From the NCBI GenBank assembly GCA_001577635.1, contig LSBP01000001.1, positions 62,001 through 126,000 on the forward strand: a DNA stretch of 64,000 nucleotides. Direction: 5' to 3'. Numbering within the stretch: the first letter of the stretch is position 1; each line of letters starts with the position of its first letter. The translations under genes were made by a program, and so were the position numbers. The notes beneath the pieces were generated by a model. The model was not told the DNA's origin. It searched no databases and saw nothing but the letters and a program-made list of their open reading frames with translations. Of the stretch, positions 10,924 to 21,903 are shown piece after piece. The DNA comes from Halomonadaceae bacterium T82-2. GTDB taxonomy: Bacteria; Pseudomonadota; Gammaproteobacteria; Pseudomonadales; Halomonadaceae.

Positions 10924-11694
10924 TCAACGGATGATGCCGCGGGTGGAAGCCTCGAGGGAGGCGATGAACACCGCCACCTCGGGCATCTCGCCGTAGCGCT
11001 CGTGCAGGTTCTCGAGCGCCTGCTCGACGGTCAGCCCCTGGCGATAGACGATGCGGTAGGCCTCGCTCAAGGCCTTGATCGCCTCGCGGGAGAAGCCGCG
11101 CCGCTTGAGCCCCACCAGGTTGAGGCCATGCGCCTCGCCCGGATTGCCGTTGACCATCAGGTAGGCGGGAATGTCCTTGGTGACGATCGAGCCACCGCCG
11201 CACATGGCATGCTCGCCGACATGACAGAACTGGTGGATGGCGGCCAGCCCGCCGAGGATCGCGAAGTTGCCCAGGGTGACGTGGCCGCCGAGGGTCGCCT
11301 GGTTGGCGAGGATGCAGTCGTCGCCGATCACGCAGTCATGGCCGACATGGGAATAGGCCATGAACAGGTTGCGGCTGCCGATGGTGGTCTCGCCGCGATC
11401 CTGGACGGTGCCGCGGTGCAGGGTCACGCCCTCGCGCACCACGTTGTCGTCGCCCATTTCCAGCCGGGTCGGCTCGCCGGCGTACTTCTTGTCCTGGCAG
11501 GCCTCGCCCACCGAGGCGAACTGGAAGATGCGATTGCGTCGCCCCAGCCGCGTCGGCCCGTTCACCACGACGTGCGGACCGATCCGGCACCCCTCGCCGA
11601 TTTCCACATCGGCGCCGATGATGCTGAACGGCCCCACCTCGACGTCATCGGCGAGACGCGCGCTGGGGTCGACGATGGCGGTTGGATGAATCAA
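10924..11694 (-). CDS. lpxA: UDP-N-acetylglucosamine acyltransferase
   Basis: [33 protein letters not shown]; hexapeptide repeats. Confidence 0.98.
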   Translation of the reverse strand: MIHPTAIVDPSARLADDVEVGPFSIIGADVEIGEGCRIGPHVVVNGPTRLGRRNRIFQFASVGEACQDKKYAGEPTRLEMGDDNVVREGVTLHRGTVQDRGETTIGSRNLFMAYSHVGHDCVIGDDCILANQATLGGHVTLGNFAILGGLAAIHQFCHVGEHAMCGGGSIVTKDIPAYLMVNGNPGEAHGLNLVGLKRRGFSREAIKALSEAYRIVYRQGLTVEQALENLHERYGEMPEVAVFIASLEASTRGIIR

Positions 11695-12134
11695 GCGACC
11701 TTCCTCTCGGCACAGATGATCTCGGCCTCGCAGGCCACTTCACCGTCGACGGTGGCGGAGCACTCGAACTTCCAGATGCCGCGCTTGGCACGAACCACCC
11801 GGGCTTCCAGGCGCAGCTGGTCGCCGGGCATCACCGGACGCTTGAAACGCACGTTGTCGCTGCCGACCAGGTAGTAGACGTAGCCGTCGGCCGGCAGCTT
11901 GTTGACGGTCTTGAAACCGAGAATGCCGCAGGCCTGAGCCATGGCCTCGATGATCAACACGCCCGGCATGATCGGATGATGGGGGAAGTGGCCGTTGAAG
12001 AATGGCTCGTTGATGCTGACGTTCTTGCGGGCAACGATGGATTCGCCGAGCTCGAGCTCCACCACCCGGTCGACCAGCAGGAAGGGATAGCGGTGGGGCA
12101 GATACTCTCGAATTTCGTTGATGTCCATTACCAT
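11691..12134 (-). CDS. fabZ: 3-hydroxyacyl-[acyl-carrier-protein] dehydratase FabZ
   Basis: [27 protein letters not shown]...[21 protein letters not shown]. Confidence 0.97.
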   Translation of the reverse strand: MVMDINEIREYLPHRYPFLLVDRVVELELGESIVARKNVSINEPFFNGHFPHHPIMPGVLIIEAMAQACGILGFKTVNKLPADGYVYYLVGSDNVRFKRPVMPGDQLRLEARVVRAKRGIWKFECSATVDGEVACEAEIICAERKVA

Positions 12135-12157
12135 CGATGCGACCTCTGAAAGTACGT

Positions 12158-12180
12158 ATGCCTGCACGGAAGGCAGGCAT
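12158..12180 (-). terminator. Intercistronic hairpin between lpxD and fabZ
   Basis: 8-bp stem ATGCCTGC/GCAGGCAT, 7-nt loop; no clear U-tract, so attenuator or processing site is as likely as terminator. Confidence 0.35.
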
Positions 12181-12251
12181 CTCAGGCGGGGCATCCCGCC
12201 ACGTTGATGTTGGCGCGGGATTATACGTTTCCGCGCGCCGTCAGTCCCGTG

Positions 12252-13289
12252 TCAGGCGCTCGAATCCCGCTCGAGGCGCGACAGGCGCTTGGCGATGTCG
12301 TCGAGCTGCTTGAAGCGCACCGCGTTCTTGCGCCACAGCGCGTTGCTCATGGCACCGGTTCCCGACGAATAGACGCCCGGCTCGGTGATCGAGTTGGTCA
12401 CCAGGCTCATGCCGGTCACCTGCACGCCGTCACAGATCGTCAGGTGCCCGGAGAGCCCCACGCCGCCACCGAGCAGACAGTGGCGGCCCACCTTGGTGGA
12501 GCCGGCGATACCTACGCAACCGGCCAGTGCGCTGTGATCACCCACCTGCACGTTGTGGGCGATCTGCACCTGGCTATCGATCTTGACGTCGTCGCCGATC
12601 ACGGTGTCGCCCAGCGCGCCGCGGTCGATGCTCGAGCAGCTGCCCACCTCGACGTCGTCGCCCAGCACCACGCCGCCGAGCTGGGCGATCTTGTGCCAGC
12701 CGCCGCCGTCATGGGCGAAGCCGAAGCCGTCGGCCCCGATCACGCAACCGCTGTGCAGGATTGCCCGCTTGCCGACTACCACCCCGTGATAGAGCGTGAC
12801 ATTGGCATGCAGGCGCGAGCCGGCGCCGATGACTGAATCCGCGCCGACCACGCAACCGGGTCCGATGCGCACGCCGTCACCCAGCTCGACCCCGCTCTCG
12901 ACCACCGCGTTCGCCGCAATGGTCACGTCACGGCCCAGTACGGCGTCTCCGGCCACGACCGCGGAGGGGTGCACGCCGCCGGCATCCCGGCCGGCCATGG
13001 GGTCGAACAGGCGCGACAGCTCGGCGTAGGCCAAATAGGGATTGTCCAGCTCGAGGCGCGCCACCGGGCATTCGCCGCCATGAGCGGGGTGAATCAGCAC
13101 GGCGGCGGCCCGGGTCTGCGTCAGGTACTTCAGGTAGGCCTTGTTGGCCAGGAAGCTGACGTCATCCGGGCCGGCGTCGGAGAGGGTCGCCAGGCCACTG
13201 ACCCGGCGTTCGCCGTCGCCGACGAGGGTGGCGCCCAGGCGGTCAGCCAGCTCGGCCAGGGAGCAGGAAAAGGGCTCGGATTGTTTCAT
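12252..13289 (-). CDS. lpxD: UDP-3-O-(3-hydroxymyristoyl)glucosamine N-acyltransferase
   Basis: MKQSEPFSCSLAELADRLGATLVGDGERRVSGLATLSDAGPDDVSFLANKAY; hexapeptide repeats. Confidence 0.97.
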   Translation of the reverse strand: MKQSEPFSCSLAELADRLGATLVGDGERRVSGLATLSDAGPDDVSFLANKAYLKYLTQTRAAAVLIHPAHGGECPVARLELDNPYLAYAELSRLFDPMAGRDAGGVHPSAVVAGDAVLGRDVTIAANAVVESGVELGDGVRIGPGCVVGADSVIGAGSRLHANVTLYHGVVVGKRAILHSGCVIGADGFGFAHDGGGWHKIAQLGGVVLGDDVEVGSCSSIDRGALGDTVIGDDVKIDSQVQIAHNVQVGDHSALAGCVGIAGSTKVGRHCLLGGGVGLSGHLTICDGVQVTGMSLVTNSITEPGVYSSGTGAMSNALWRKNAVRFKQLDDIAKRLSRLERDSSA

Positions 13290-13324
13290 GGCATCGACGA
13301 GACGGGCGCCCGGCGCCCGATCCC

Positions 13325-13822
13325 TCACTTGGCGTTGAGAATCTTGGTGACTTCCTGGGTGATATCCAGACCGTCATTCATGTGAACGACCGCATCGCGG
13401 TCGATGACCAGGTCGGCACCGTGGCGATCGGCCGCCTGCTGGATCGCCTTGTCCAGCCGCGGCTTGGCGGTCTTGAGGAAGGCCTGCTGCTTCTTCTGCT
13501 GCACCTGCTTGAGCTGGGCACGCAGCCGCTGGAACTGACCGCCCTTCTGACGCAGTTCCTGCTGGACCTTCTTGCGCTCGGCATCGGACATCACCGCGCC
13601 ATCCTTCTGCAGACGCTGCTGAAGCTTCTGCAGCTCCTCGCTCAGGGACTTCGCCTGCTGGCGCTGCTCGCTGGTCTGGTTACGCAGCTCGTTCATCGAC
13701 CGCTGAGCGGCGTCGGACTGCATCAGGGCGGCACGCCAGTCGAGCACCACGACATCCGTGGCGTAGGCGGGGGCGGCGGCGAGCGCGCCCAGCAGGCACA
13801 GCGCTCCGGTCAGTTTGCGCAT
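13325..13822 (-). CDS. skp: Periplasmic chaperone Skp/OmpH family
   Basis: Signal peptide MRKLTGALCLLGALAAAPAYA, coiled-coil K/Q-rich body, adjacent to bamA and lpxD. Confidence 0.92.
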   Translation of the reverse strand: MRKLTGALCLLGALAAAPAYATDVVVLDWRAALMQSDAAQRSMNELRNQTSEQRQQAKSLSEELQKLQQRLQKDGAVMSDAERKKVQQELRQKGGQFQRLRAQLKQVQQKKQQAFLKTAKPRLDKAIQQAADRHGADLVIDRDAVVHMNDGLDITQEVTKILNAK

Positions 13823-13850
13823 GAATCACTCCTTTGCCGATCTCGGCGCC

Positions 13851-16184
13851 TCAGAAGGTCTGGCCGAGGGAGAACTGGAAGAACTGGGTGTCGTCACCCG
13901 ACTTGTCGTTGAGCGGCTGGGCGACGCTGAAGGTCAGCGGCCCCACCGGGGTCAACCACGACAGACCGAGGCCGGCGCTGTAGCGCAGTTGATCGAGCTG
14001 TACGCCGCTTTCGCAGCTGGAATCGTAGCCCGGCGGCACATCGTAACAGTCGGTGAGATAGGTGTTGCCGGCATCGAGGAACACGCTGGTCTGCAGGGTC
14101 CGGTGGTCATCGACGAACGGGAACGGGTAGATCAGCTCGGCCGAGCCCTCGACCAGCACGTTGCCGCCCAGGGTATCGTTGTTGCCGGAACCGCGTTGCG
14201 TGGTCTTCGGCCCCAGGGTGTTGCCGGAGAAGCCGCGCACCGAGCCCAGGCCCCCAGCGTAGAAGTTCTCGTAGAACGGATAGGGGTCGTTGCCGACGGT
14301 GTCCGCGTAGCCGAGCGTCGACGAGAACTTGAGCGACCAGTCGGTGGCAAGCTCGAAGAGTTTCTGGCCGCGATAGCGCAGCTTGTAGTACTGGGCGTCG
14401 GACCCGGGCACGGCGGTTTCCAGCGAAACCCGCTGATAGCTACCGTCAGTGGGCAGGATGCCGCGGTCGAGGTTGTTGCGCGTCCAGCTGGCGGTCAGCT
14501 TGTAGGCCAGCGCATCCTTGCCCTGGCCGTCGACGTACTCGATGATCTCGGCCGGGGTGTCGCTGTAGGTATTGATGCTCAGGCTCTCGAGGCCCACCCC
14601 GAAGTTCAGTCGGGTGATGTCGTTGACCGGATAGCCGAAGTTGATGTTGCCGCCGTAGGCATCGGTCGAATAGGTCGAGATGTCCGAGTTTTCGTAGTCG
14701 GTCTTGCGATAGAAGACGTTGAAGCCGCGGGAGATGCCGTCCAGCGTCCAGTACGGGTCGGTGTAGCCGAAGTTGAGCTTGGTATAGGTGTCGCTGCGCT
14801 GTGCACCGATGTCCACCTTGTTGCCGGTGCCCAGGAAGTTCTTCTGCGACAGCGAGGCACCATAGATCACCCCGGCGGTCTGCGAGAAACCGACGCTGGC
14901 CGAGATCGAGCCGGAGGGCTGTTCCTCGACGTTGTAGGTGACGTCGACCTGATCGGGCTCGCCCGGCACCGGGCGCGTTTCGACATCGACCTGCTTGAAG
15001 AAACCGAGGCGCTCGAGGCGCTGCTTGGACTGGCTGATCTTGTCGGTGGAGGCCGGCGCGCCCTCCATCTGGGTCATCTCGCGGCGCAGCACCTCGTCCT
15101 GAGTGGTGGTGTTGCCCTCGAAGTTGATGCGCCGCACATAGGCGCGCCGCCCCGGCTCGACCCGGAAGGTCACGTCGACGGTATCACCGTTCTCGTCAAC
15201 CTCGGGCACGCTGTCCACGTTGGCGAAGGCGAATCCCTCGGCGCCGAGCTTCTGGCGCAGCGCCTCGGCGGAAGCCGTCAGCGTGCTGCGCGAATAGATG
15301 TCGCCGGACTTGGCGGTGATCAGCTTGCGGGCCTGCGATTCGCTGATCTTGAGATCACCGGCGAACTTGATCTGGTCGATGCGGTAGCGTTTGCCTTCGT
15401 TGACGTTGATGGTCACGAAGATCTTCGACTTGTCGGGGCTGAGCGCCACCTGGGTGGAAGTGATGGCGAAGTTCACGTAGCCGCGATCGAGATACCAGGA
15501 GCGCAGGCTCTCGAGGTCGCCGGACAGCTTCTCGCGGGAATACTCGTCGTCGGAGAACCAGCCGAAGAACCAGCCGGGGCGGTCCTCGAGCTGCAGCAGG
15601 CCGCGCAGGGTGTCGTCGGAGAAGGCCTCGTTGCCGACGATGTTGATCTGGCGGATCTTGGCGACGGCGCCCTCGTTGACCTTGATGTTCACCTTGACCC
15701 GGTTGCGCTCCATCGGCTCCACCGAGGTCTCGATGCGGGCGCTGTAACGCCCCTGGGCGTGATAGAGCTGCTCGAGCTGGCGCTGCACGTCCTCGAGCGT
15801 GGCACGCTGCAGCACCTGCCCCTCGGCCAGGCCGGCGTCCTTCATCCCCTTGCGCAGATCGTCGTCGGAAATCTGCGAGTTGCCTTCGATGTCGATCCCG
15901 GCGATCGAGGGCCGTTCGACGACGTGAATGACCAGCACATCGCCGTCGCGTCCCAGCCGTACGTCCTCGAACAGGCCGGTGTCGAACAGCTTCTTGGCAG
16001 CGTCGGCCAGCTCCCGGTCGTCGACACGCTCGCTGGCGGAAACCGGGAAGGCGTTGAAGACCGAGGCGGCGGAGACGCGCTGAAGGCCCTCCACGCGAAT
16101 GTCGGAAACCGTGAAGGGGGCCGCGAAGGCCGTCGGGGTGCCGCACAGCAGCAGTGCCGCCAATCCTAGGGTCTTGAGTTTCAT
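13851..16184 (-). CDS. bamA: Outer membrane protein assembly factor BamA
   Basis: Signal peptide, repeated POTRA domains, C-terminal beta-barrel ending ...FFQFSLGQTF (terminal Phe). Confidence 0.98.
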   Translation of the reverse strand: MKLKTLGLAALLLCGTPTAFAAPFTVSDIRVEGLQRVSAASVFNAFPVSASERVDDRELADAAKKLFDTGLFEDVRLGRDGDVLVIHVVERPSIAGIDIEGNSQISDDDLRKGMKDAGLAEGQVLQRATLEDVQRQLEQLYHAQGRYSARIETSVEPMERNRVKVNIKVNEGAVAKIRQINIVGNEAFSDDTLRGLLQLEDRPGWFFGWFSDDEYSREKLSGDLESLRSWYLDRGYVNFAITSTQVALSPDKSKIFVTINVNEGKRYRIDQIKFAGDLKISESQARKLITAKSGDIYSRSTLTASAEALRQKLGAEGFAFANVDSVPEVDENGDTVDVTFRVEPGRRAYVRRINFEGNTTTQDEVLRREMTQMEGAPASTDKISQSKQRLERLGFFKQVDVETRPVPGEPDQVDVTYNVEEQPSGSISASVGFSQTAGVIYGASLSQKNFLGTGNKVDIGAQRSDTYTKLNFGYTDPYWTLDGISRGFNVFYRKTDYENSDISTYSTDAYGGNINFGYPVNDITRLNFGVGLESLSINTYSDTPAEIIEYVDGQGKDALAYKLTASWTRNNLDRGILPTDGSYQRVSLETAVPGSDAQYYKLRYRGQKLFELATDWSLKFSSTLGYADTVGNDPYPFYENFYAGGLGSVRGFSGNTLGPKTTQRGSGNNDTLGGNVLVEGSAELIYPFPFVDDHRTLQTSVFLDAGNTYLTDCYDVPPGYDSSCESGVQLDQLRYSAGLGLSWLTPVGPLTFSVAQPLNDKSGDDTQFFQFSLGQTF

Positions 16185-16231
16185 GCAGTCGCTTCGCTCG
16201 AGTTGTTTCCGCCAGCTCGCTGAACAGGCAC

Positions 16232-16259
16232 CTTATACATTTACTCGGCCCGCTGACAA
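16232..16259 (-). promoter_or_regulatory. Putative promoter upstream of bamA (TTGTCA-N16-TATAAG)
   Basis: Minus strand -35 at 16254-16259 and -10 at 16232-16237. Confidence 0.5.
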
Positions 16260-16292
16260 GGCTGGCGCACCGTGCGCCGGCACCGGCCGACG

Positions 16293-17648
16293 CTACAGCC
16301 GCATTAGATCGAAGTACAGCGCCATCAGCATCAGGGTGCCGACCAGCGCCATGCCGATCCGCAACCCCGCCGCCTGGGCGGCTTCCGAAACCGGGCGACC
16401 GCGCGCCGCCTCGATGAGGTAATAGAGCAGGTGGCCACCATCGAGCACCGGAATCGGCAACAGGTTGAGCACGCCGAGGCTGATCGACAGGTACGCCATG
16501 AAGGACACGAAACTTTCCAGCCCGCTGCGCGCGGTATCACCGGCGATGCGGGCGATGGTGATCGGCCCCGACAGGTTGCTCGGCGAGATCAGCCCGAGCA
16601 GCATCTTGCGGATCGAATCCAGGGTCAGCACGGTCATCTCGGTGGTGCGCGACACCGCCTGCCCCACCGCCGCCAGCGGCCCGTAGCGGATCTCGCGGCG
16701 ATAGGCGTCGGGCCAGGTGACCGGCGCCACGCCGGCGCCGATGTAGCCGATGCGCTCGCCGTCCTGCTCGTGAACCGCCGGGGTCAGCGATACCTCCCGC
16801 GTCTGCCCGTCGCGGGCCACCGTCAGGGTCATGGCCTGACCGGGGTGCGCGCGCACCGCCTCGACGAAGGCCATCCAGTCGTCGATGGCCCGACCGTCGA
16901 CCGCGACGATGCGATCCCCGGAGGTCAGCCCGGCACCGGCCGCCGCGCCGCCCTCGAGCACCTCGCCCAGTACCGCGGGCGTCGCCGGCCGCCACGGGGT
17001 GACCCCCAGCGTCTCCAGCGGTTGCGGCGGGTCCTGGCCGACCAGCCAGCGGTCGACCGGCACCGCGTGGCGCTGGGCGGGACCGCCCTGCTCGGCATCA
17101 CGGGTCTCGATCTGCAGCGGCTGGCGAGTGCCGATGGCCGACAGCAGGCGCAGGTTGACCGCTTCCCAGGACGGCGTGTTCTCGCCCTCCACGGCGACGA
17201 TCTCCTGGCCTGCCGCCAGCCCGCCTTGTGCCGCCGGCGAGTCGGGCGCCACCGTGCCGATTACCGGCGCCACCGTAGAGGTGCCGGCCACGAACAAGCC
17301 CCAGTAGACCACCAGGGCGAGCAGAAAGTTGGCCAGCGGCCCGGCGGCGACGATGGCGATGCGCTTGCCGACCGACTGCCGATTGAAGGCACGCGGCAAC
17401 TCCTCGGAGGGCACCTCGCCCTCGCGCTCGTCGAGCATCTTGACGTAGCCGCCCAGCGGGATCGCGGCGATGGCGTACTCGGTGCCGTGGCGGTCGAAAC
17501 GCGACCACAGCGGCTTGCCGAAGCCCACCGAGAAGCGCAGCACCTTGACGCCGCAACGACGCGCGACCCAGAAATGTCCGAATTCGTGGAAGGTGATCAA
17601 CAGCCCCAGCACCACGACGGCCGCCAGGATATTCTGAATCGCGTCCAT
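16293..17648 (-). CDS. rseP: RIP metalloprotease RseP
   Basis: HEFGH zinc motif near N-terminus, PDZ domains, NLLPIPVLDGGHLLYY motif. Confidence 0.97.
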   Translation of the reverse strand: MDAIQNILAAVVVLGLLITFHEFGHFWVARRCGVKVLRFSVGFGKPLWSRFDRHGTEYAIAAIPLGGYVKMLDEREGEVPSEELPRAFNRQSVGKRIAIVAAGPLANFLLALVVYWGLFVAGTSTVAPVIGTVAPDSPAAQGGLAAGQEIVAVEGENTPSWEAVNLRLLSAIGTRQPLQIETRDAEQGGPAQRHAVPVDRWLVGQDPPQPLETLGVTPWRPATPAVLGEVLEGGAAAGAGLTSGDRIVAVDGRAIDDWMAFVEAVRAHPGQAMTLTVARDGQTREVSLTPAVHEQDGERIGYIGAGVAPVTWPDAYRREIRYGPLAAVGQAVSRTTEMTVLTLDSIRKMLLGLISPSNLSGPITIARIAGDTARSGLESFVSFMAYLSISLGVLNLLPIPVLDGGHLLYYLIEAARGRPVSEAAQAAGLRIGMALVGTLMLMALYFDLMRL

Positions 17649-17663
17649 CTCGTCCCTCCTCGA

Positions 17664-18869
17664 TCAACGCAACAGCGACAATCGCTGGTCGGCCAGCCGC
17701 CGGGCGCGGGCGTCCTCGGCGAGAACCTGCTCCAGGCTGTCGGCGGGCACCGCCGGGCAGGCCTCGAGCACCGCCTCGACGACCTCGGCGATGGCCGTGA
17801 AGCCCAGCCGCCCGTCCAGAAACGCGGCCACCGCCACCTCGTTGGCGGCGTTGAGCACCGCCGGCGCCGTGCCGCCCGCACGCATCGCCTCGCGGGCCAG
17901 GCGCAGGCAGGGAAAGGCTCGTTCGTCGGCCGGCTCGAAGTCGAGCCGGGCCACCTGGAACAGGTCGAGCAGCTCGACACCGGCGTCGATGCGCTCCGGC
18001 CAGGCCAGGCCGTAGGCGATCGGCGTGCGCATGTCGGGGTTGCCCAGCTGGGCGATCACCGAGCCGTCGCTGTAGGCGGCCATGGAATGCACCACGCTCT
18101 GCGGATGCACCACCACCTGAATCTGCTCGGGACGCGCGGCGAACAGCCAGCAGGCCTCGATCAGCTCGAGCCCCTTGTTCATCAGTGTGGCACTGTCCAC
18201 GGAAATCTTGCGGCCCATCGACCAGTTGGGGTGGGCGCAGGCCTGCTCGGGGGTGACGCCGGCCAGCGCGTCCGGCGTCCAGCCGCGGAAGGGCCCGCCC
18301 GAGGCGGTCAGCAGCAGCTGCGTCACGCCGGCCCCGGCCAGGCCGTCGTCGCGGTCGGGCGGCAGGCACTGGTAGATGGCATTGTGCTCGGAGTCGATGG
18401 GCAGCAGCACGGCATCATGGCGCGCCACCGCGTCCATGAACAGCGCCCCGGACATCACCAGCGCCTCCTTGTTGGCCAGCAGCACGCGCTTGCCGGCGCG
18501 CACCGCCGCCAGGGTCGGCAGCAGCCCCGCTGCACCGACGATGGCCGCCATCACCACCTCGACCTCGCCGGCCTCGGCCACCTCGACCAGCGCCGCCTCG
18601 CCGGCGCGCACCTCGGTGGCGATGTCCGCCGCGGCCAGCCGCTCGCGCAGCCAGGCCGCATCGGCCTCGCGGGCGAGGACCGCCACGGCCGGCCGATGTA
18701 CCCGGCACTGCTCGAGGAGCGACTCGCGCCGGCTGCCGGCGGTCAGGGCGTGAACCCGATAGCGCTCGGGATGCCGGGCGATGACATCCAGGGTGCTGGT
18801 GCCGATGGAGCCCGTGGCCCCCAGCACGGTGACGCGCTGCGGAGTACGGACGGGGGAAGGTGCAGTCAT
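17664..18869 (-). CDS. dxr: 1-deoxy-D-xylulose-5-phosphate reductoisomerase
   Basis: [39 protein letters not shown]; ...NKEALVMSG. Confidence 0.97.
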   Translation of the reverse strand: MTAPSPVRTPQRVTVLGATGSIGTSTLDVIARHPERYRVHALTAGSRRESLLEQCRVHRPAVAVLAREADAAWLRERLAAADIATEVRAGEAALVEVAEAGEVEVVMAAIVGAAGLLPTLAAVRAGKRVLLANKEALVMSGALFMDAVARHDAVLLPIDSEHNAIYQCLPPDRDDGLAGAGVTQLLLTASGGPFRGWTPDALAGVTPEQACAHPNWSMGRKISVDSATLMNKGLELIEACWLFAARPEQIQVVVHPQSVVHSMAAYSDGSVIAQLGNPDMRTPIAYGLAWPERIDAGVELLDLFQVARLDFEPADERAFPCLRLAREAMRAGGTAPAVLNAANEVAVAAFLDGRLGFTAIAEVVEAVLEACPAVPADSLEQVLAEDARARRLADQRLSLLR

Positions 18870-18879
18870 CAGGGCCTCC

Positions 18880-19677
18880 TCACTGCCACAGCTTGAGCAG
18901 CGCGAACAGCGGCACGGCCGCGGTGAGGCTGTCGATGCGATCGAGAATGCCGCCATGCCCCGGCAGCAGGCGCCCGGAATCCTTGATGCCCCGCCAGCGC
19001 TTGAACAGGCTCTCGAGCAGATCGCCGAGTACCGAGGCCAGGGTCACCACCAGGGTGATCAGCATCAGCCACAGGCTCTCGCCGAGCGGCAGACCCAGGC
19101 CCAGCGCGTAGCCCAGGGCCAGCAGCGCGGTCACCGCCATGCCGCCGTAGACCCCCTCCCACGACTTGCCGGGACTCACCCGCGGCGCCAGCTTGTGGCG
19201 ACCGAAGCGCCGCCCGGCGAAGTAGGCACCGATGTCCGCCAGCCACACCAGCAGCAGCACGTAGAGCAGCCACTCGGCCCCGCTGGCGCGCAGCTGCACG
19301 AGCCCCGCCCAGCAGGGCACCAGCACCCAGAGCCCGGTCAGCAGGCGAGCCGGCGACGAGCGCCACTGCCAGCCGCGCTCGGGATACCCGGCGACCCAGT
19401 AGAAGCTCAGCAGCCAGCCGCCGAGCGCCAGCCACAGCGGCCAGGCCGCCGCCACCGCGCCGCTCTGCCAGCCGGCCAGCATCAGCACGGCGATCACCGC
19501 CAGGTAGGCCAGCCGCCCCAGCGGGGCGGCGACGCCGGAGAGGTTGGCCCATTCCCAGCCGGCGAGCAGCACGACGGCGCCGGTGAACAGCGCGAAGGGC
19601 GTGCCGGACAAGCCGAACAGGCCGGCCAGCATCAGCGGAGCGAGAATGACGGCGGTGAGGATCCGTTGCTTAAGCAC
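18880..19677 (-). CDS. cdsA: Phosphatidate cytidylyltransferase
   Basis: Multi-TM protein with [21 protein letters not shown] ... [33 protein letters not shown] signature. Confidence 0.97.
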   Translation of the reverse strand: MLKQRILTAVILAPLMLAGLFGLSGTPFALFTGAVVLLAGWEWANLSGVAAPLGRLAYLAVIAVLMLAGWQSGAVAAAWPLWLALGGWLLSFYWVAGYPERGWQWRSSPARLLTGLWVLVPCWAGLVQLRASGAEWLLYVLLLVWLADIGAYFAGRRFGRHKLAPRVSPGKSWEGVYGGMAVTALLALGYALGLGLPLGESLWLMLITLVVTLASVLGDLLESLFKRWRGIKDSGRLLPGHGGILDRIDSLTAAVPLFALLKLWQ

Positions 19678-20413
19678 CCTGTGCCTCGATCTGTTCCTGG
19701 GTCATGCCGAAGCGCCGCTGGCGATGCGCGAAATCATCGAGCGCCTCGTCGAGGGCATCCCCCCCGAAGTCGGGCCACAGACGCGGCGAGAAGAAAAGCT
19801 CGGCGTAGGCCAGTTGCCAGAGCAGGAAGTTGGAGATCCGCTGTTCGCCGCTGGTGCGGATGCACAGGTCGACCGGCGGCGCGCTGACCCGGGCGATCTC
19901 CTCGCCGAGCGCGTGCTCGTCGATCTCCCCGGCCTTGAGCTCGCCGGCCTCGACCCGTTCGGCCAGGCGCCGCGCCGCCAGGGCGATGTCGCGCTGCCCG
20001 CCATAGTTGGCGGCGATGATCAGGTGCAGCCCCTGATTGTCGCGGGTCAGCGACTCGGCCCGGGCGATGTACTGCTGGATGGTGTTCGAGAAGCGCTCCC
20101 GCTCGCCGATCACGCTCAACCGGATGCCATGCTCGTGCAGCTTGCCGACCTCGCGCTTGAGCACCATCAGGAACAGCTCCATCAGCGCGCGCACCTCGGC
20201 GGGCGGGCGCTTCCAGTTCTCGCTGGAGAAGGCGAACAGGGTCAGCGTCTCGACACCGCGTTCGGCGGCGCGCCGGATCACCGCCCGGACCGACTCGACG
20301 CCGGCCCGGTGCCCGCGCACGCCGGACAGGCCCCGCGCGCGTGCCCAGCGGTTGTTGCCGTCCATGATGATCGCCACGTGGCGCGGCAGATTGGATGACT
20401 GCGGTGAACTCAT
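19670..20413 (-). CDS. uppS: Undecaprenyl diphosphate synthase
   Basis: HVAIIMDGNNRWARARGLSGVRGHRAGVESVR...; cis-prenyltransferase. Confidence 0.97.
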   Translation of the reverse strand: MSSPQSSNLPRHVAIIMDGNNRWARARGLSGVRGHRAGVESVRAVIRRAAERGVETLTLFAFSSENWKRPPAEVRALMELFLMVLKREVGKLHEHGIRLSVIGERERFSNTIQQYIARAESLTRDNQGLHLIIAANYGGQRDIALAARRLAERVEAGELKAGEIDEHALGEEIARVSAPPVDLCIRTSGEQRISNFLLWQLAYAELFFSPRLWPDFGGDALDEALDDFAHRQRRFGMTQEQIEAQGA

Positions 20414-20440
20414 GGTCTCTCACGCGGGAGGAAAGGGGCT

Positions 20441-20462
20441 CCCGGGCGGCACGCCGCCCGGG
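20441..20462 (-). terminator. GC hairpin between frr and uppS
   Basis: CCCGGGCGGC/GCCGCCCGGG perfect arms; no U-tract. Confidence 0.35.
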
Positions 20463-20468
20463 CACGGC

Positions 20469-21026
20469 TCACACCTGCAGCAGGTCGTGTTCCTTGGTTT
20501 CCAGCAGCTTGTCGATCTCGGCGACGTACTTGTCGGTCAGCTTCTGGATGGCGTCCTCGCCCTGATGCTCTTCATCCTCGGTGATTTCCTTTTCCTTGAG
20601 CAGCGCCTTGATGTCGGCGTTGGCATCGCGGCGCACGTTGCGCACCGCCACGCGGGCGGTCTCGGCCTCGCCACGCGCCTGCTTGATGTAGTTGCGGCGC
20701 GTCTCCTCGGTCAGCGGCGGCATCGGCACGCGGATCACCGTGCCGGCCGTGGCCGGGTTGAGACCCAGGTCGGCGGTCATGATCGCCTTCTCGACCTTGG
20801 GCACCATGCTCTTCTCCCAGGGCACGACGGCCAGGGTCCGGGCATCCTCGACGTTGACGTTGGCCACCTGATTGATCGGCATCTGCGAGCCGTAGTACTC
20901 CACGGTCACCGCGTCCAGGATGCTCGGGTGGGCGCGCCCGGTACGAATCTTGTGGAAGTTGGCCTGCAGCGATTCCAGGCTCTTCTTCATGCGGGTTTCC
21001 GCATCCTGCTTGATCTCGTTGATCAC
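20469..21026 (-). CDS. frr: Ribosome recycling factor
   Basis: [38 protein letters not shown]. Confidence 0.98.
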   Translation of the reverse strand: MINEIKQDAETRMKKSLESLQANFHKIRTGRAHPSILDAVTVEYYGSQMPINQVANVNVEDARTLAVVPWEKSMVPKVEKAIMTADLGLNPATAGTVIRVPMPPLTEETRRNYIKQARGEAETARVAVRNVRRDANADIKALLKEKEITEDEEHQGEDAIQKLTDKYVAEIDKLLETKEHDLLQV

Positions 21027-21030
21027 GGTT

Positions 21031-21792
21031 TCAACCTCTGTCTATCAGCGTTCCTTCCTTACCACCCACGACCAGGTTGAGCAACGCTCCGGGCTTGGTC
21101 ATGTCGAACACGCGAACCGGCATGTCATGGTCCCGTACCAGACAGATGGCGGTCAAATCCATCACGCCCAGCTTGCGGTCGAGGGCCTCGTCGTATGCCA
21201 GGCGCTCGTACTTGACGGCATCGGGATGCAGCACCGGATCCTTGTCGTAGACGCCGTCGACCTTGGTGGCCTTGACCACCACGTCGGCATCGATCTCGAT
21301 ACCGCGCAGGCAGGCCGCGGAGTCGGTGGTGAAGAACGGGTTGCCGGTACCGGCGGAGAAGATCACCACATCGCCCGACGTCAGGTAACGAATCGCCGTA
21401 CGACGGTCATAATGCTCGACCACGCCGCTCATGGGAATCGCCGACATCACCCGCGAACGGATGTTGGAGCGCTCCAGGGCGTCGCGCATCGCCAGGGCGT
21501 TCATCACCGTGGCGAGCATGCCCATGTGGTCACCGGTCACCCGCTCCATGCCGGCCGCATGCAGGGCCGCGCCACGGAACAGGTTGCCACCGCCGATCAC
21601 CATGCCGATCTGAACGCCGATGCCGACCAGCTGGCCGATCTCCAGCGCCATGCGATCGAGCACCTTGGGGTCGATGCCGAACTCGCCGTCGCCCATCAGC
21701 GCCTCGCCGGAGAGCTTGAGCAGGATACGCTTGTACTTCGACTTCTCGTTGCGTTCCGGTGACGGGGTGTTGCGATCGGAAATGACAGGCAT
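21031..21792 (-). CDS. pyrH: UMP kinase
   Basis: [31 protein letters not shown]...; start assigned at MPVISDR. Confidence 0.97.
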   Translation of the reverse strand: MPVISDRNTPSPERNEKSKYKRILLKLSGEALMGDGEFGIDPKVLDRMALEIGQLVGIGVQIGMVIGGGNLFRGAALHAAGMERVTGDHMGMLATVMNALAMRDALERSNIRSRVMSAIPMSGVVEHYDRRTAIRYLTSGDVVIFSAGTGNPFFTTDSAACLRGIEIDADVVVKATKVDGVYDKDPVLHPDAVKYERLAYDEALDRKLGVMDLTAICLVRDHDMPVRVFDMTKPGALLNLVVGGKEGTLIDRG

Positions 21793-21855
21793 GCGGGAAT
21801 CTCCTGGTAACGGCGGGATGTGGCTTGCCGGTGACATCCACCGGCCGGATACACG

Positions 21856-21881
21856 ATGGCGTGCGCCTGGGCGCACGCCAT
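21856..21881 (-). terminator. Hairpin between tsf and pyrH
   Basis: 11-bp stem ATGGCGTGCGC/GCGCACGCCAT; no U-tract. Confidence 0.35.
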
Positions 21882-21903
21882 GCGACAACCAGAAGCTAGG
21901 ACC

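Noticed and set aside
13815-16169. 784-aa plus-strand ORF opposite bamA
   Set aside because: Antisense shadow ORF of a GC-rich gene; composition (V/L/A/D/G-rich, no domain) mirrors codon bias of bamA on the other strand. The same reasoning applies to 7031..9202 (+), 16431..18896 (+), 25285..27303 (-), 42502..44832 (+), 49242..50768 (-), 52775..54289 (-), 58716..60320 (+), 1553..2935 (-).
20441-20462. frr-uppS GC hairpin as a definite terminator
   Set aside because: No U-tract and genes are probably co-transcribed; kept only as a low-confidence hairpin.
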